DNA from: Gluconacetobacter johannae | GTDB lineage: Bacteria; Pseudomonadota; Alphaproteobacteria; Acetobacterales; Acetobacteraceae | NCBI RefSeq assembly: GCF_025994435.1 | Contig: NZ_BAQK01000004.1 | Coordinates: 15,587-79,586, forward strand | DNA length: 64,000 bases | Direction: 5' to 3' | Part shown: piece after piece, positions 33,130 through 41,995 of the stretch | Layout of the letters: the number at the start of each line of letters is the position of its first letter | How positions within the stretch are numbered: the first letter of the stretch is position 1 | Notes under the pieces: model-generated | The model's database searches: none | What the model was told of the DNA's origin: nothing | What the model saw: only the letters and a program-made list of their open reading frames with translations | Position numbers and translations under genes: made by a program

Positions 33130-33882
33130 TCAGAACGGCAGGACGCTGTCGAGAACCTGCTGCCCGTATCGCGGCGTCTGGAGCTTGGTCAGCTGGCCGC
33201 GCCCGCCATACGAAATCCTGGCCTCGGCGATCCTGTCGTGGGTCACCGTGTTGTCTTCCGTGATGTCCTGCGGCCTGACGACGCCGCTGACCATGAGCTG
33301 GCGGAGTTCGCCGTTAACCCTGACCTCCTGGCGCGCCACCACGACGAAATTGCCGTTCGGGAGCACCTGCGTGATCGTCCCGGCCAGCGTCAGGACGATA
33401 GCATCGCTTCTGTTGATCCTGCCCGTTGCCGTGTTGGCGCTCGCGCTGCTTGTGTTGACGGCGGATGCGCCGGTGATGTGCTGCAGCGCCGTGCCGTGAA
33501 AGCCGAACAGGGTTGGAACACCGTAATCCTCGGACCCGCTGCCGCTGGCCGTCGTGTTGTTCGTCACCGCGGCATTATCGGCGATCCCGACCTTGATGGT
33601 CAGAAGGTCACCGACCTGCGACGCCCTCTGGTCCTTGAAGAAGGCCCGGCTTCCGGGGCGCCACAGGCTGCCGACCTCGGTCGGTGGCGGCTGAAGCGGC
33701 GGCATGGGCATTGTCACGGGGCGGTAGTCGGGGGCCTGCGTCGGGTCCGACGTTGTGGTCATGCGCGGCGGGTGGCCCATCTCGCTGATTTCCGACAGGC
33801 CGGAACATCCGGACAGGCACAGCAATCCGGTCACGAGCGCACCCGGCAGGCGATATTGTGTCAAGGCAGCTCTCCAGCGCAC
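33130..33882 (-). CDS. flgH: Flagellar L-ring protein FlgH
   Basis: A 250-residue outer-membrane lipoprotein forming the L-ring. The lipobox LSGC places the lipidated Cys at residue 26. The segments GSLWRPGSRAFFKDQRASQVGDLLTI and LPNGNFVVVARQEVRVNGE are typical, and the protein ends with the QVLDSVLPF-type beta sheet. It is the last gene of flgG-flgA-flgH and converges with fliP. Confidence 0.95.
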   Translation of the reverse strand: MRWRAALTQYRLPGALVTGLLCLSGCSGLSEISEMGHPPRMTTTSDPTQAPDYRPVTMPMPPLQPPPTEVGSLWRPGSRAFFKDQRASQVGDLLTIKVGIADNAAVTNNTTASGSGSEDYGVPTLFGFHGTALQHITGASAVNTSSASANTATGRINRSDAIVLTLAGTITQVLPNGNFVVVARQEVRVNGELRQLMVSGVVRPQDITEDNTVTHDRIAEARISYGGRGQLTKLQTPRYGQQVLDSVLPF

Positions 33883-33888
33883 GCGGGT

Positions 33889-34911
33889 TTACCGGATCGA
33901 CAGGTCCGACCGCGCGTTTGCGCGGGCGGACGCGGTCAGACGCCGCAACATGTTCGGGTCCGAAGGAACGGCGCCCGACCCGGCATCGACCTCGATTTCC
34001 GAGGCATTAGCCACGCGACCGGTCACGATCATGCTGCTCGCCAGGTTGAGGGCGTGCACGTACTGGCCGCTGCCCCCGTCTTCCAGGGCCCGGCCGGTTG
34101 CCGTCAGATGAACGCCGGGGACGGTAAAGGCGATCAGGATGGGGTCTCCCTTGTGCACCAGCAGGGTCCTGTGCAGATCCCGCTCAAGCACCGGTTCGCC
34201 GGCGACGACAGGGTGCAGAAGCGTCATGCCTTCTACCTCGGCCCCATCCATGAATATTTTCGCGGTCGCGTAGCCGGTATAGGATTCGTCTATACTGACG
34301 TCGGAAGAAGAAATTACGGCCCCGGCGGCCAGCGAATGGGAAAACACCAGCACCCTGCGCGGGGCGCGCACCGTTCCGGTCAGGAGGAAGGAGTCCTGGG
34401 TTATGTCGCCGGTCGGATGGGTCCGGTAGACGGTCGCGGAGAACCGCCCGGTCCTCTGGTCCCAGTCGACGTCCGACAGGATGACCGGCTTCGGGTCGTC
34501 CGACGCCACCGTTATGGGATGGAAATCGGCAAGGTCCATCGAGACAGGACCCGGCCCGATATCGGGGAGGCTTTTCTGCACGAGGCCGGCAAAGAATTCC
34601 CGATCGAGAACACGGCCGGCCCGCGTGATCGTCGCCATCGCCGACGGCGACTGGTCCAGCCAGTCAACGCCGTACTGGTCGGCGATGGCGATCAACTGCC
34701 GGCCGCCGACATGGATGGTGGCCCCGGGTCCCGGCGCCGGGCCGATGACCTTGTCCTGCTGCGGTTCCAGATCGGCAAAGAGATCCGACAGCCGCACAAC
34801 GTCGGAGGTAATCACCGTGGCGCTTCGCAGCGTCGCCGCCGAAACTGCCGCCGCGCAGAATGTCATGATGCCCGCGGCGACCGCTGCCGCGATTGCTGCG
34901 CGCACGGGCAT
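33889..34911 (-). CDS. flgA: Flagella basal body P-ring formation protein FlgA
   Basis: A 340-residue periplasmic chaperone for P-ring assembly. It has an N-terminal signal (AAAVAAGIMTFCAAAVSA) and a C-terminal SAF-type domain with LAAGAVISSSDVS, AEVEGMTLLHPVVAGEPVL and LVHKGDPILIAF. It is longer than enteric FlgA, as is common in Alphaproteobacteria with an extra N-terminal domain. It begins one base after the flgG stop and ends 6 bases before the flgH start. Confidence 0.93.
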   Translation of the reverse strand: MPVRAAIAAAVAAGIMTFCAAAVSAATLRSATVITSDVVRLSDLFADLEPQQDKVIGPAPGPGATIHVGGRQLIAIADQYGVDWLDQSPSAMATITRAGRVLDREFFAGLVQKSLPDIGPGPVSMDLADFHPITVASDDPKPVILSDVDWDQRTGRFSATVYRTHPTGDITQDSFLLTGTVRAPRRVLVFSHSLAAGAVISSSDVSIDESYTGYATAKIFMDGAEVEGMTLLHPVVAGEPVLERDLHRTLLVHKGDPILIAFTVPGVHLTATGRALEDGGSGQYVHALNLASSMIVTGRVANASEIEVDAGSGAVPSDPNMLRRLTASARANARSDLSIR

Positions 34912-34912
34912 G

Positions 34913-35701
34913 CTATCTCAGGTTCGTCAGGGTCTGGAGCATTTCGTCGGACGCCGTGATGACCTTGCTGTTCATTTCATAGGCGCGCTGCGCGGTAATC
35001 AGGTCCGTGATCTCGGTGACCACGTTGACGGAGGATTCCTCGATGAAGCCCTGGCGGACCGAGCCGACCCCCACGCTCTGGGGCGTGCCGGTGATCGGGT
35101 CGCCGGAGGATGTGGTCGCCGTGAACAGGTTCTGACCCATGGCGGCAAGACCGTTCTCGTTCTGGAAGGTCGATAGCTGGATCTGCCCGGCAACCTGCGC
35201 CGTCCCGTCGCCGGACACCGTGTACTGCACCTGGCCGCTCTGGTCGATGGTCACATTCTCGGCGTTGTTCGGCAGCGTAATGTTCGGGTTGAGGGGATAG
35301 CCGTCCGCGGTGACGATGGTGCCGTCCTGGGACAGCGAGAACGTCCCGTCACGGGTATAGGCGTATTCGCCGGACGGCAGCGTCACCTGGAAATAGCCGC
35401 GCCCCTCGATCGCAAGGTCGAGGGCGTTGCTGGTCTGCTCCAGCGTGCCCTGTTCGTTGATTCGGTAAATGCCGGCGGTGCGTACGCCAAGGCCGATCTG
35501 CGCGCCCGCCGGAACGAGGTCGCCGGTGTCCGAACTCATGGTCCCCGCCCGCCTGAGATCCTGGTAGATGAGGTCCTGGAACTCGGCACGACGCCGCTTG
35601 TAGCCGGTGGTCGTCATGTTGGCGATATTGTTGGAAATCGTCTCGACGTTCGTCGTCTGGGCCTGCATGCCCGTGCTGGCGATATCAAGGGAACGCATCA
35701 T
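34913..35701 (-). CDS. flgG: Flagellar distal rod protein FlgG
   Basis: A 262-residue rod protein. The N-terminal rod signature is MQAQTTNVETISNNIANMTT with TGYKRRRAEF, and the C-terminal FIEESSVNVVTEITDLITAQ followed by RAYEMNSKVI is characteristic. It is the first gene of flgG-flgA-flgH. The closely related flgF is divergent, 351 bases away; elsewhere these two genes are usually adjacent on one strand. Confidence 0.97.
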   Translation of the reverse strand: MMRSLDIASTGMQAQTTNVETISNNIANMTTTGYKRRRAEFQDLIYQDLRRAGTMSSDTGDLVPAGAQIGLGVRTAGIYRINEQGTLEQTSNALDLAIEGRGYFQVTLPSGEYAYTRDGTFSLSQDGTIVTADGYPLNPNITLPNNAENVTIDQSGQVQYTVSGDGTAQVAGQIQLSTFQNENGLAAMGQNLFTATTSSGDPITGTPQSVGVGSVRQGFIEESSVNVVTEITDLITAQRAYEMNSKVITASDEMLQTLTNLR

Positions 35702-36052
35702 AGGCGGACAATCCTCCGGTGTACCTTACTTCGTGGTCATCCCACCACGCAGGCAGGCGGGCACCATGGCATGCATGGCCATGTATACCGGATGACGTCC
35801 ACGCTACGCACGGCTTGCGACAGCAAGTAAGACCACGTGCACGGACATGGCAAGGTCTTTTCTGGAGAAAAGGCGGCCTTGTCGGCCTTCCTGCAATGTT
35901 CCGGCGCGCATCACATATTGCCGTCCGGATAGTGATACAATATCCTTGCGAACAGCCGGCTTGCTGCCCCTGTATTCCACAAGACCACAGTCAGGAAGCG
36001 GCTCGGCGCCGGTCTGCCTGCGCGGGCCCGAATTCCCTTCCGGAGGCAGACC
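35702..36052. other. Divergent intergenic region between flgG and flgF
   Basis: No gene was supported in these 351 bases. It should hold promoters for flgG-A-H and flgF. An inverted repeat CGTGGT...ACCACG at about 35,732-35,748 and a palindromic GGCATGCATGGCCATG area near 35,767 are visible. No clear sigma-54 or sigma-28 promoter was found by eye. Confidence 0.5.
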
Positions 36053-36796
36053 TTGGACGACACGACGTATATCGCCCTGTCCCGCATTGATGTGCTGACA
36101 CGCGCCCTGGACCTGACCGTCAACAATCTTGCCAATGCCAATACTGACGGGTTCAAGACGTCGAGACAGCTTTTTTCCGACTTTCTCGTTCACCAGAAGG
36201 ACGTCCATGGCCTGACCGGGGGAAAGGACGAAGCGTACACCCAGGACCAGGCGACATATCAGGACTTCCTTCAGGGCGAATTGCGACAGACCGGGAACCC
36301 GACGGACCTGGCGATCAATGGCGAAGGGTACTTCTCGGTCCGGACGACGCAGGGGGTTCGGCTGACCCGCAGCGGCCAGTTCCATATCCGGTCGGATGGG
36401 ACACTTACCGACGGTTCGGGAAACCCGCTTCTGGACACGAACGGCAGGAACATCGTCATCCCCCCGCAGGACCAGATCCTGTCGGTGGCGTCGGACGGAA
36501 CGATCTCCACGCAAAACGGAGCCACCGCGACCGTCGGCCTCGTCACCGTCGACAACCTCAACACGCTGCAACAGGAAGGCAATTATCTGCTCAGGCCGAC
36601 AACGCCCACGCATAACGTGGCCCGAAAGGAAATACGGCAGGCGATGCTGGAGTCGAGCAACGTGAATTCGGTCTCCGAGGCGACGAAAATGGTCGAGATC
36701 CAGCGTGACTACGACCTGAACTTCCAGTTGATACAGACTGAATCGACCCGCCGCCAGAATGCGATAGACAAGATCACGACCGAGCCGAGCGCCTAA
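36053..36796 (+). CDS. flgF: Flagellar proximal rod protein FlgF
   Basis: A 247-residue rod protein of the FlgF type: LSRIDVLTRALDLTVNNLAN with ANTDGFKTSRQLF at the N-terminus, LAINGEGYFSVRTTQGVRLT in the middle and MLESSNVNSVSEATKMVEIQ at the C-terminus. The TTG start at 36053 is supported by CGGAGG at 36041-36046 with 6-base spacing. Stand-alone between the flgG divergence and flgK. Confidence 0.92.
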   Translation: MDDTTYIALSRIDVLTRALDLTVNNLANANTDGFKTSRQLFSDFLVHQKDVHGLTGGKDEAYTQDQATYQDFLQGELRQTGNPTDLAINGEGYFSVRTTQGVRLTRSGQFHIRSDGTLTDGSGNPLLDTNGRNIVIPPQDQILSVASDGTISTQNGATATVGLVTVDNLNTLQQEGNYLLRPTTPTHNVARKEIRQAMLESSNVNSVSEATKMVEIQRDYDLNFQLIQTESTRRQNAIDKITTEPSA

Positions 36797-36934
36797 ACCG
36801 CCCGGATCCGCGAGGGCCGGGCGCGCGCCAGCCGCGGAATGTTAATGGCCCGAAACAGCCTTGCTTTACGTCATCTTCCGGAACTGCTAGCGTGCACGGA
36901 ACCTTGTAGCCGCATTGACGCCCGGCATATATCG

Positions 36935-36949
36935 TGGCTGTTGCGTAGC
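36935..36949 (+). promoter_or_regulatory. Candidate sigma-54 promoter of flgK
   Basis: TGGCTGTTGCGTAGC has the invariant GG-N10-GC spacing of -24/-12 promoters and keeps TGGC. Transcription would start near 36,961, leaving about 23 bases before the flgK ATG with GGGGAAAATGAG in between. Base matches outside the two dinucleotides are modest. Confidence 0.35.
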
Positions 36950-36983
36950 GAATACATAGTCATGACTGCGCGGGGAAAATGAG

Positions 36984-38546
36984 ATGGGCCTGACATCATC
37001 GCTGTCAATAGCCACCAGCGGCTTGAACGCGATCGAGTATCAGTTGGCCGTCACGTCTGAAAACGTCTCGAACTCGGGCACGACGGGCTATGTGCGCGAG
37101 AACGCCACGGTGACGATGGCGGTGGCGGGCAATGTCGGGGCCGGCGTCAAGATCGGCCGGACGGCGCTGAACGTGAACACGGCGCTGCAGTCGGCGCTCT
37201 ACAGCCAGAACGCCCAGGTCGCGTCGCTCACCGCGACGAGCAACTCGCTTGCGCCGCTGTCGTCCATCCAGGGATCGACCTCGTCGGATTCCGGGAGCAC
37301 CGACACGCTTTCCGACGAACTCGGCAATGTGCAGAACGCCCTGACCTCGCTGACGGCGACCCCGCTGCAAAGCGCCTCGCAGTCGCTGGTGATCTCGTCC
37401 GCGCAATCCCTGACCAGCACCATTCACACGCTTGCCGCGACCTATACGGACCAGCGCCAGGCGGCCGAGGACAACACCGTCGCGACGGTCTCCTCCATCA
37501 ACTCGGGCCTGACGCAGATCGGGCAGCTCTCGACGCAGATCATGAAACTCCAGGCCCTTGGTTCGGACACGGCCAACCTCGAGAACCAGCGCCTGGAGGT
37601 CATGTCGAACCTGTCGTCCGACCTCTCGGTCACGTTTTCCGAGACGTCGAACGGGGACATGATTGTCCGCACCGCGGACGGGACCGAACTTCCGACCCGT
37701 CCCGACCAGATTGGGCAGAGCAACAGCACGGTGACCCTGCCCAGCAGCACCTGGCCATTGTCCACGTCCGACGCCACCGTCACGTCGGCGATGTACTACA
37801 AGGCCGGCGATACGAACGCGCAGATCCCCGGCATCATGCTGGCGGGCAAGGACATCACGTCGCACCTGACGGGCGGAACGCTCGGGGCGAACATCACGCT
37901 GCGTGATGTCACCTATCCGAAAATGCAGGCGCAGCTCGATTCGTTCTCCTACACGCTTGCCTCGCGGTTCAACAATGCCGGGCTTCCGCTGTTTACGGAT
38001 GGCACCGGGGCGGTCCCGTTAGCGAGCGCGACCGTGCCGTTGTCGGATCCGACGACGACGCAAGAGACGCCCAATGGTCTCGTCGGCCTTTCGTCAACGA
38101 TCGCCGTCAGTTCAAGTTACGCCAACGCGCCGTCGTCGCTGACGACGAACGGCGATGTAACGACCATTACAGCGGTCCTCGGCACGGCGTTCGGCACCTC
38201 CTCGGACGATGTGAGCGGGTCCGATGGGTCTCTGGCTGCTCCGTCGACCGGCCTTGGCCCGACCGGCAGCCTGTCGACCGGATATTCCGGCGCCCAGGGG
38301 CTGGTCGCCCTCGCCACGGCCCTGACCTCGGACCAGGGCGCGACCATCGGCCAGGCCAGCGACGACCTGACCTCCGTCACCTCGGTCCAGACGACATTGC
38401 AGACGGCGGTCTCCAATGCCTCGGGCGTGGACGTGAACAATGAAATGGCCAACGTCGTCGCGCTGCAGAACGCCTATGCGGCCAACGCAAAGGTTGTGAC
38501 CGCTGTGCAGTCGATGTTCAGCGCATTACTTAACGCGATCGACTAG
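36984..38546 (+). CDS. flgK: Flagellar hook-associated protein FlgK
   Basis: A 520-residue hook-filament junction protein. The N-terminal SLSIATSGLNAIEYQLAVTS with SENVSNSGTTGYVRENATV is the rod/hook family signature, and the C-terminus (NNEMANVVALQNAYAANAKV followed by VTAVQSMFSALLNAI) is typical of FlgK. The middle is Ser/Thr-rich and variable. It is followed by flgL after 20 bases, the normal order. ATG 36984 follows a GGGGAAAATGAG leader. Confidence 0.93.
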   Translation: MGLTSSLSIATSGLNAIEYQLAVTSENVSNSGTTGYVRENATVTMAVAGNVGAGVKIGRTALNVNTALQSALYSQNAQVASLTATSNSLAPLSSIQGSTSSDSGSTDTLSDELGNVQNALTSLTATPLQSASQSLVISSAQSLTSTIHTLAATYTDQRQAAEDNTVATVSSINSGLTQIGQLSTQIMKLQALGSDTANLENQRLEVMSNLSSDLSVTFSETSNGDMIVRTADGTELPTRPDQIGQSNSTVTLPSSTWPLSTSDATVTSAMYYKAGDTNAQIPGIMLAGKDITSHLTGGTLGANITLRDVTYPKMQAQLDSFSYTLASRFNNAGLPLFTDGTGAVPLASATVPLSDPTTTQETPNGLVGLSSTIAVSSSYANAPSSLTTNGDVTTITAVLGTAFGTSSDDVSGSDGSLAAPSTGLGPTGSLSTGYSGAQGLVALATALTSDQGATIGQASDDLTSVTSVQTTLQTAVSNASGVDVNNEMANVVALQNAYAANAKVVTAVQSMFSALLNAID

Positions 38547-38566
38547 GAAGATCGGGAGAAGCTGTC

Positions 38567-39646
38567 ATGAGCACGTCCATCGGCCAGTATGGAAACGCCG
38601 GCGCTGCCCTTATTCTCGCTGCCGGGATCAAGGAGATGACGCTGAGCCAGCAGACCCTGTCGTGGCAGCAGTCCACGAACACGCTGTCGCCGACCTACGC
38701 GGGGCTGGGCTCGACGCGTTCGTCCGCCATCAGCCTGGCGCCGAAAATCACGCAGGTCGAGACCTGGCAATCCAATGTCTCGATCGCGCAGAACGGCCTG
38801 AGCGTCACGGCGAGTGCGCTCCAGCAGCTTGTGACACAAGCCCAGGCGCTGTCCGCAAGCCTTGTGACCATCGGGGGAACGACAATGTCCACCACGGTCA
38901 CGGCCGCGACATCCCAGGCCCGGAATGCGCTGACGGCATTGGCAACGACGCTCAATACCTCAAACGGCGTCGGATATGTCTTCGCCGGACAAGCTTCGAC
39001 CGAACCTCCGATCAAGGATCCGACGTCGATCTCAAGCGGCACCCTTGCCACGACGATCGCCGGCATCGTCGGTTCGCTCGGGTCTTCCGAGGACCCCGCG
39101 TCCGTCATGGCGAAGGCCACCACGGCCGCGGCCGACAACACGGACAGCGTCTCGGTCTTCTCGGCGTCGCTGTCGGTTTCGGGGGATGCGGCAACCGCGC
39201 TTCAGCAGTCGGTCCTCACCGGTGACAATACCGCAACCGGGATCGGTACGGTGGCGACACAGGGAACATCCGCCACCTCCAATTCAACCGGGTCGCCGAT
39301 CCGTGACCTGATGCGCGACATGATGGTCGTTTCCTCGATGAACGGCATGTCGTCTTCGACGAACGGGTTTTCGGATCTGGTCAACCAACTGCATTCGTCT
39401 CTTGAAAACACGATCAGCCAGCTTACGGACATGGAGACATCGGTCGGCGTGACGCAGAATGCGCTGACGTCCAGATCCACCCTGTTGTCGAACATGGAGA
39501 CGATGTTGAAGACGGCGCTTGGGAACTCCAGGGATGCCGATATCGCCGAAGTGGCCACGCAGTCGTCCAACCTCAGCACAAGCCTCAAGGCCTCATACAT
39601 CCTGGTTGCCGACATGAAGGATATGACGCTCGCAAGTTACATCTGA
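38567..39646 (+). CDS. flgL: Flagellin-like hook-associated protein FlgL
   Basis: A 359-residue flagellin-fold junction protein. Helical ends are present (QQTLSWQQSTNTLSPTYAGL near the N-terminus; SRDADIAEVATQSSNLSTSL near the C-terminus) with a central FAGQASTEPPI segment typical of FlgL, in which the FAG motif is common. Divergence from enteric FlgL is high, but position after flgK and the flagellin-like termini agree. Confidence 0.85.
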   Translation: MSTSIGQYGNAGAALILAAGIKEMTLSQQTLSWQQSTNTLSPTYAGLGSTRSSAISLAPKITQVETWQSNVSIAQNGLSVTASALQQLVTQAQALSASLVTIGGTTMSTTVTAATSQARNALTALATTLNTSNGVGYVFAGQASTEPPIKDPTSISSGTLATTIAGIVGSLGSSEDPASVMAKATTAAADNTDSVSVFSASLSVSGDAATALQQSVLTGDNTATGIGTVATQGTSATSNSTGSPIRDLMRDMMVVSSMNGMSSSTNGFSDLVNQLHSSLENTISQLTDMETSVGVTQNALTSRSTLLSNMETMLKTALGNSRDADIAEVATQSSNLSTSLKASYILVADMKDMTLASYI

Positions 39647-39891
39647 CGGCTCCGGGCGGCGGGGTCTTCCAGACTGGCGCAGGCGGGCCGGCAGACAGGG
39701 CTTTGCATTCGCCATGCGCTATCGTATCTCTCTACGCCATCTCCAGGGTGGCGGGCGTGCCGAGGTTTTTCGGCTGAACATCTGACATCCAGTCCCGTCG
39801 TGCAGGCGCCGCACATGCGCCGCCTTCTGCCCTGACCGAAGTGCGCGTGACCACATCGCCGCCGGTTTATACCCTCGTAACAGGACCCGAC

Positions 39892-40614
39892 ATGGACAAA
39901 TTCTTCATCAGCTCCGCGCAGACTCCGGAACGTGCCGAGAGGTTCCTGGCGGTCAATGCCCACGTTCCGGGACTTATGCACTCGCCTGGCGTCGATGGCA
40001 GCACGCTCGATATCAATGAGATGAAAGAAAAAGGCCTCGTGTCGGACGCGTGCCAGTTCACACGCGAGGCAATCGGATCGGGGCTTGCCCATGTCGCACT
40101 GTGGGGAAATGTCGCGCAAAGAGGCGTCCCGGCCCATATTTTTGAGGATGACGCCTTTCTCTGCCGCAATTTCGAGCAGGGAAGCGCACGGATCATCGCC
40201 AGCCTGCCAGACGATTGGGACATCATCCTGTGGGGGAGCAATTCGGACACCCCGCTTCAGTTCGAACTTCTGCCTGGAATCACGCAGTGCGTTGCGATGG
40301 TCTCTGACGAATCCGTCCGGAAAGGCATCCACGCGTTCCGCGACATGGATGTCACGTCCGTTCCGCTCAGGCTGGCCCAGACCTTCGGCCTGTGCGGCTA
40401 TGCGATCTCGCCGGCCGGCGCCATGAAGTTAATCAAGAGCTGCCTTCCCCTGGCAACCGTCAATGTCTCCCACCCCTGCCTGGGTGGTCGTGTCATCGCG
40501 GCGCATTCCATCGACATCCTGATGAACCGCCATTACGCCGAGATGATGGCCTACACCAGCTTCCCGCCCCTGTGCCTGACCGACAACGTCAGGACCAACA
40601 GCCCCACCCCCTGA
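39892..40614 (+). CDS. Glycosyltransferase family 25-like protein
   Basis: A 240-residue GT25-type transferase. It starts with MDKFFISSAQTPERAERF, comparable to the Y-I-x-L-x-R-x-x-R motif. An EDD metal/nucleotide motif is at residues 85-87 (HIFEDDAFLC), and the later CGYAISPAGAMKLI resembles the acceptor-side motif. GT25 enzymes mostly add galactose to lipooligosaccharide. AGGA is 6 bases upstream of ATG 39892; a GTG at 39841 is an alternative. Its place between flgL and fliL suggests glycosylation of a flagellar component, which is inference. Confidence 0.75.
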   Translation: MDKFFISSAQTPERAERFLAVNAHVPGLMHSPGVDGSTLDINEMKEKGLVSDACQFTREAIGSGLAHVALWGNVAQRGVPAHIFEDDAFLCRNFEQGSARIIASLPDDWDIILWGSNSDTPLQFELLPGITQCVAMVSDESVRKGIHAFRDMDVTSVPLRLAQTFGLCGYAISPAGAMKLIKSCLPLATVNVSHPCLGGRVIAAHSIDILMNRHYAEMMAYTSFPPLCLTDNVRTNSPTP

Positions 40615-40621
40615 CAGTCAG

Positions 40622-41107
40622 ATGGCGACAAACGCGCGTTCCCAACCTCTGACCACCCGCCCGCGCTGTAGCGCGGCCTCGGCCGTGGCTGCGCTGCTCT
40701 GCGCGACTCTGGCTGGATGCGCGCCGGCACAGCCGTATCTGGACAAGGGAATGACGCTGTCGGAAGCAGGCTTCATCGCCCATCCGGCCGACACGACGGC
40801 GCGCTACGCCATGATGAACACGCTTCCGCCGGGGCAGTTGACGTACCGCCCCTCTCCGGCAGGGCCTGTCTATCTCTATGCCGATCCGATCGGCTGTGGC
40901 TGCGTCTATATGGGGTCGGCAGCAGCCTATGGATCATTCTCGGCCTGGCAGCGCACAAGCAAGGCATCAACGCCTTTGCGGACGGATGTCCGGGCGATGG
41001 CGGCGGAGAACAGGCGTGACACCGCAGCATGGGACTGGAGCGCCTGGTCACCAAACGCCGACCCTGGCGGAGACCAGCCCCGCCACGTGAGCGGCGGCTA
41101 CTGGTGA
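40622..41107 (+). CDS. Hypothetical lipoprotein in the flagellar locus
   Basis: A 161-residue protein with a lipoprotein signal (AASAVAALLCATLAGC; lipid-attached Cys near residue 33) and a mature part containing GPVYLYADPIGCGCVYMGSA, with a CGC triplet, and a Trp-rich C-terminus (DWSAWSPN). No family was recognised. ATG 40622 is 7 bases after the GT25 stop, so the two are probably co-transcribed. It could be an outer-membrane partner of the motor or of the glycosylation path, but nothing in the sequence proves this. Confidence 0.7.
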   Translation: MATNARSQPLTTRPRCSAASAVAALLCATLAGCAPAQPYLDKGMTLSEAGFIAHPADTTARYAMMNTLPPGQLTYRPSPAGPVYLYADPIGCGCVYMGSAAAYGSFSAWQRTSKASTPLRTDVRAMAAENRRDTAAWDWSAWSPNADPGGDQPRHVSGGYW

Positions 41108-41440
41108 GTGCGGCCTACGACGCGGGTGATGGGATCGCTTCGTAATTCTGCATTTATTACTTTCTATTTATGGAAATTTCCAGGTATTGCGGCATATATC
41201 CGGGGTCGGCGCTCTGCCGGCCAAGGATGCGTTGCGGACAGTATCTGGAAACCGTTTCAAGAGGGGATCGCCGGCGCTCCGGCGCCCGTTTCCTGCGCTC
41301 CGGCGCACGAAAACACACCGGCCTTTCCCGCCATCCGCCTCGCCGGATTTCGTGGAGCGTCTCCCTGCCTTGAGTAAGGCTGGCCCGGTGGCTAAACTGC
41401 CAACGAATATTTTATCGAACCATTCCGGAGCCATCCAGAC
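41108..41440. other. Gene-free region upstream of fliL
   Basis: No supported gene in 333 bases. It contains a run of short direct CGGCGC/GGCGCCC-type segments around 41,272-41,290 and ends with the motif at 41389-41400, which probably belongs to the fliL-fliM promoter. Confidence 0.5.
41389..41400 (+). promoter_or_regulatory. TGGCTAAAMTGC motif upstream of fliL
   Basis: TGGCTAAACTGC differs by one base from TGGCTAAAATGC upstream of flgI (49703-49714). Both sit 40-47 bases before the start codon. A weaker relative precedes flagellin. It may be a promoter element or activator site. Confidence 0.4.
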
Positions 41441-41959
41441 ATGAGCGAGACTGTAACCGGCGGCGCCCGCACCTCGCTGCTCGGGGGGGGCGGGAAGGAA
41501 ACGGAAGCATCTCCCAAGGCCGATGGCAAGAAGCTGAAGTGGAAGCCGATCGTCGCCGGCCTTGCGGCCCTCATCCTCATCGGAGGGGGGGCTACGGTCG
41601 TGGAAAAGACAAAACTGTTCCGGGGGGCCGGCGAAAGAACCCAGGCCGCTCTGCATCCGCCCATTGTGCTTGGGATCCCGACCATCGTCTCCAACCTCGA
41701 CAGCGGGGATGGGCGTCCGGTCTATGTGAAGCTGACCGCCAAGGTCGAGATACAGGGGGCGAACGACGAAGCGTCCCTGCAGAACACGGTTCCTGAAATT
41801 CAGGACATCTTCCAGACGTACCTGCATGAGACACGCCCGCAGGACATCCGCGGCGACGGCATATACCGGCTGCGCGAAGCCATAACACATCGCCTGAGAA
41901 TCACTCTGTTACCCCTGCAGGTGACGAACGTGTATTTTGTCGAATTTCTCGTCCAGTAG
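41441..41959 (+). CDS. fliL: Flagellar basal body-associated protein FliL
   Basis: A 172-residue single-pass inner-membrane protein near the stator. TM is at about residues 36-54 (VAGLAALILIGGGATVV) after a basic KKLKWK stretch. The periplasmic domain has YVKLTAKVEIQG and the C-terminal VTNVYFVEFLVQ, which is the usual FliL ending. First gene of fliL-fliM-DUF6468. Confidence 0.93.
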   Translation: MSETVTGGARTSLLGGGGKETEASPKADGKKLKWKPIVAGLAALILIGGGATVVEKTKLFRGAGERTQAALHPPIVLGIPTIVSNLDSGDGRPVYVKLTAKVEIQGANDEASLQNTVPEIQDIFQTYLHETRPQDIRGDGIYRLREAITHRLRITLLPLQVTNVYFVEFLVQ

Positions 41960-41995
41960 ACCGCAGGCTTCTGGAATACCGAAAAAGGCAGTCAG

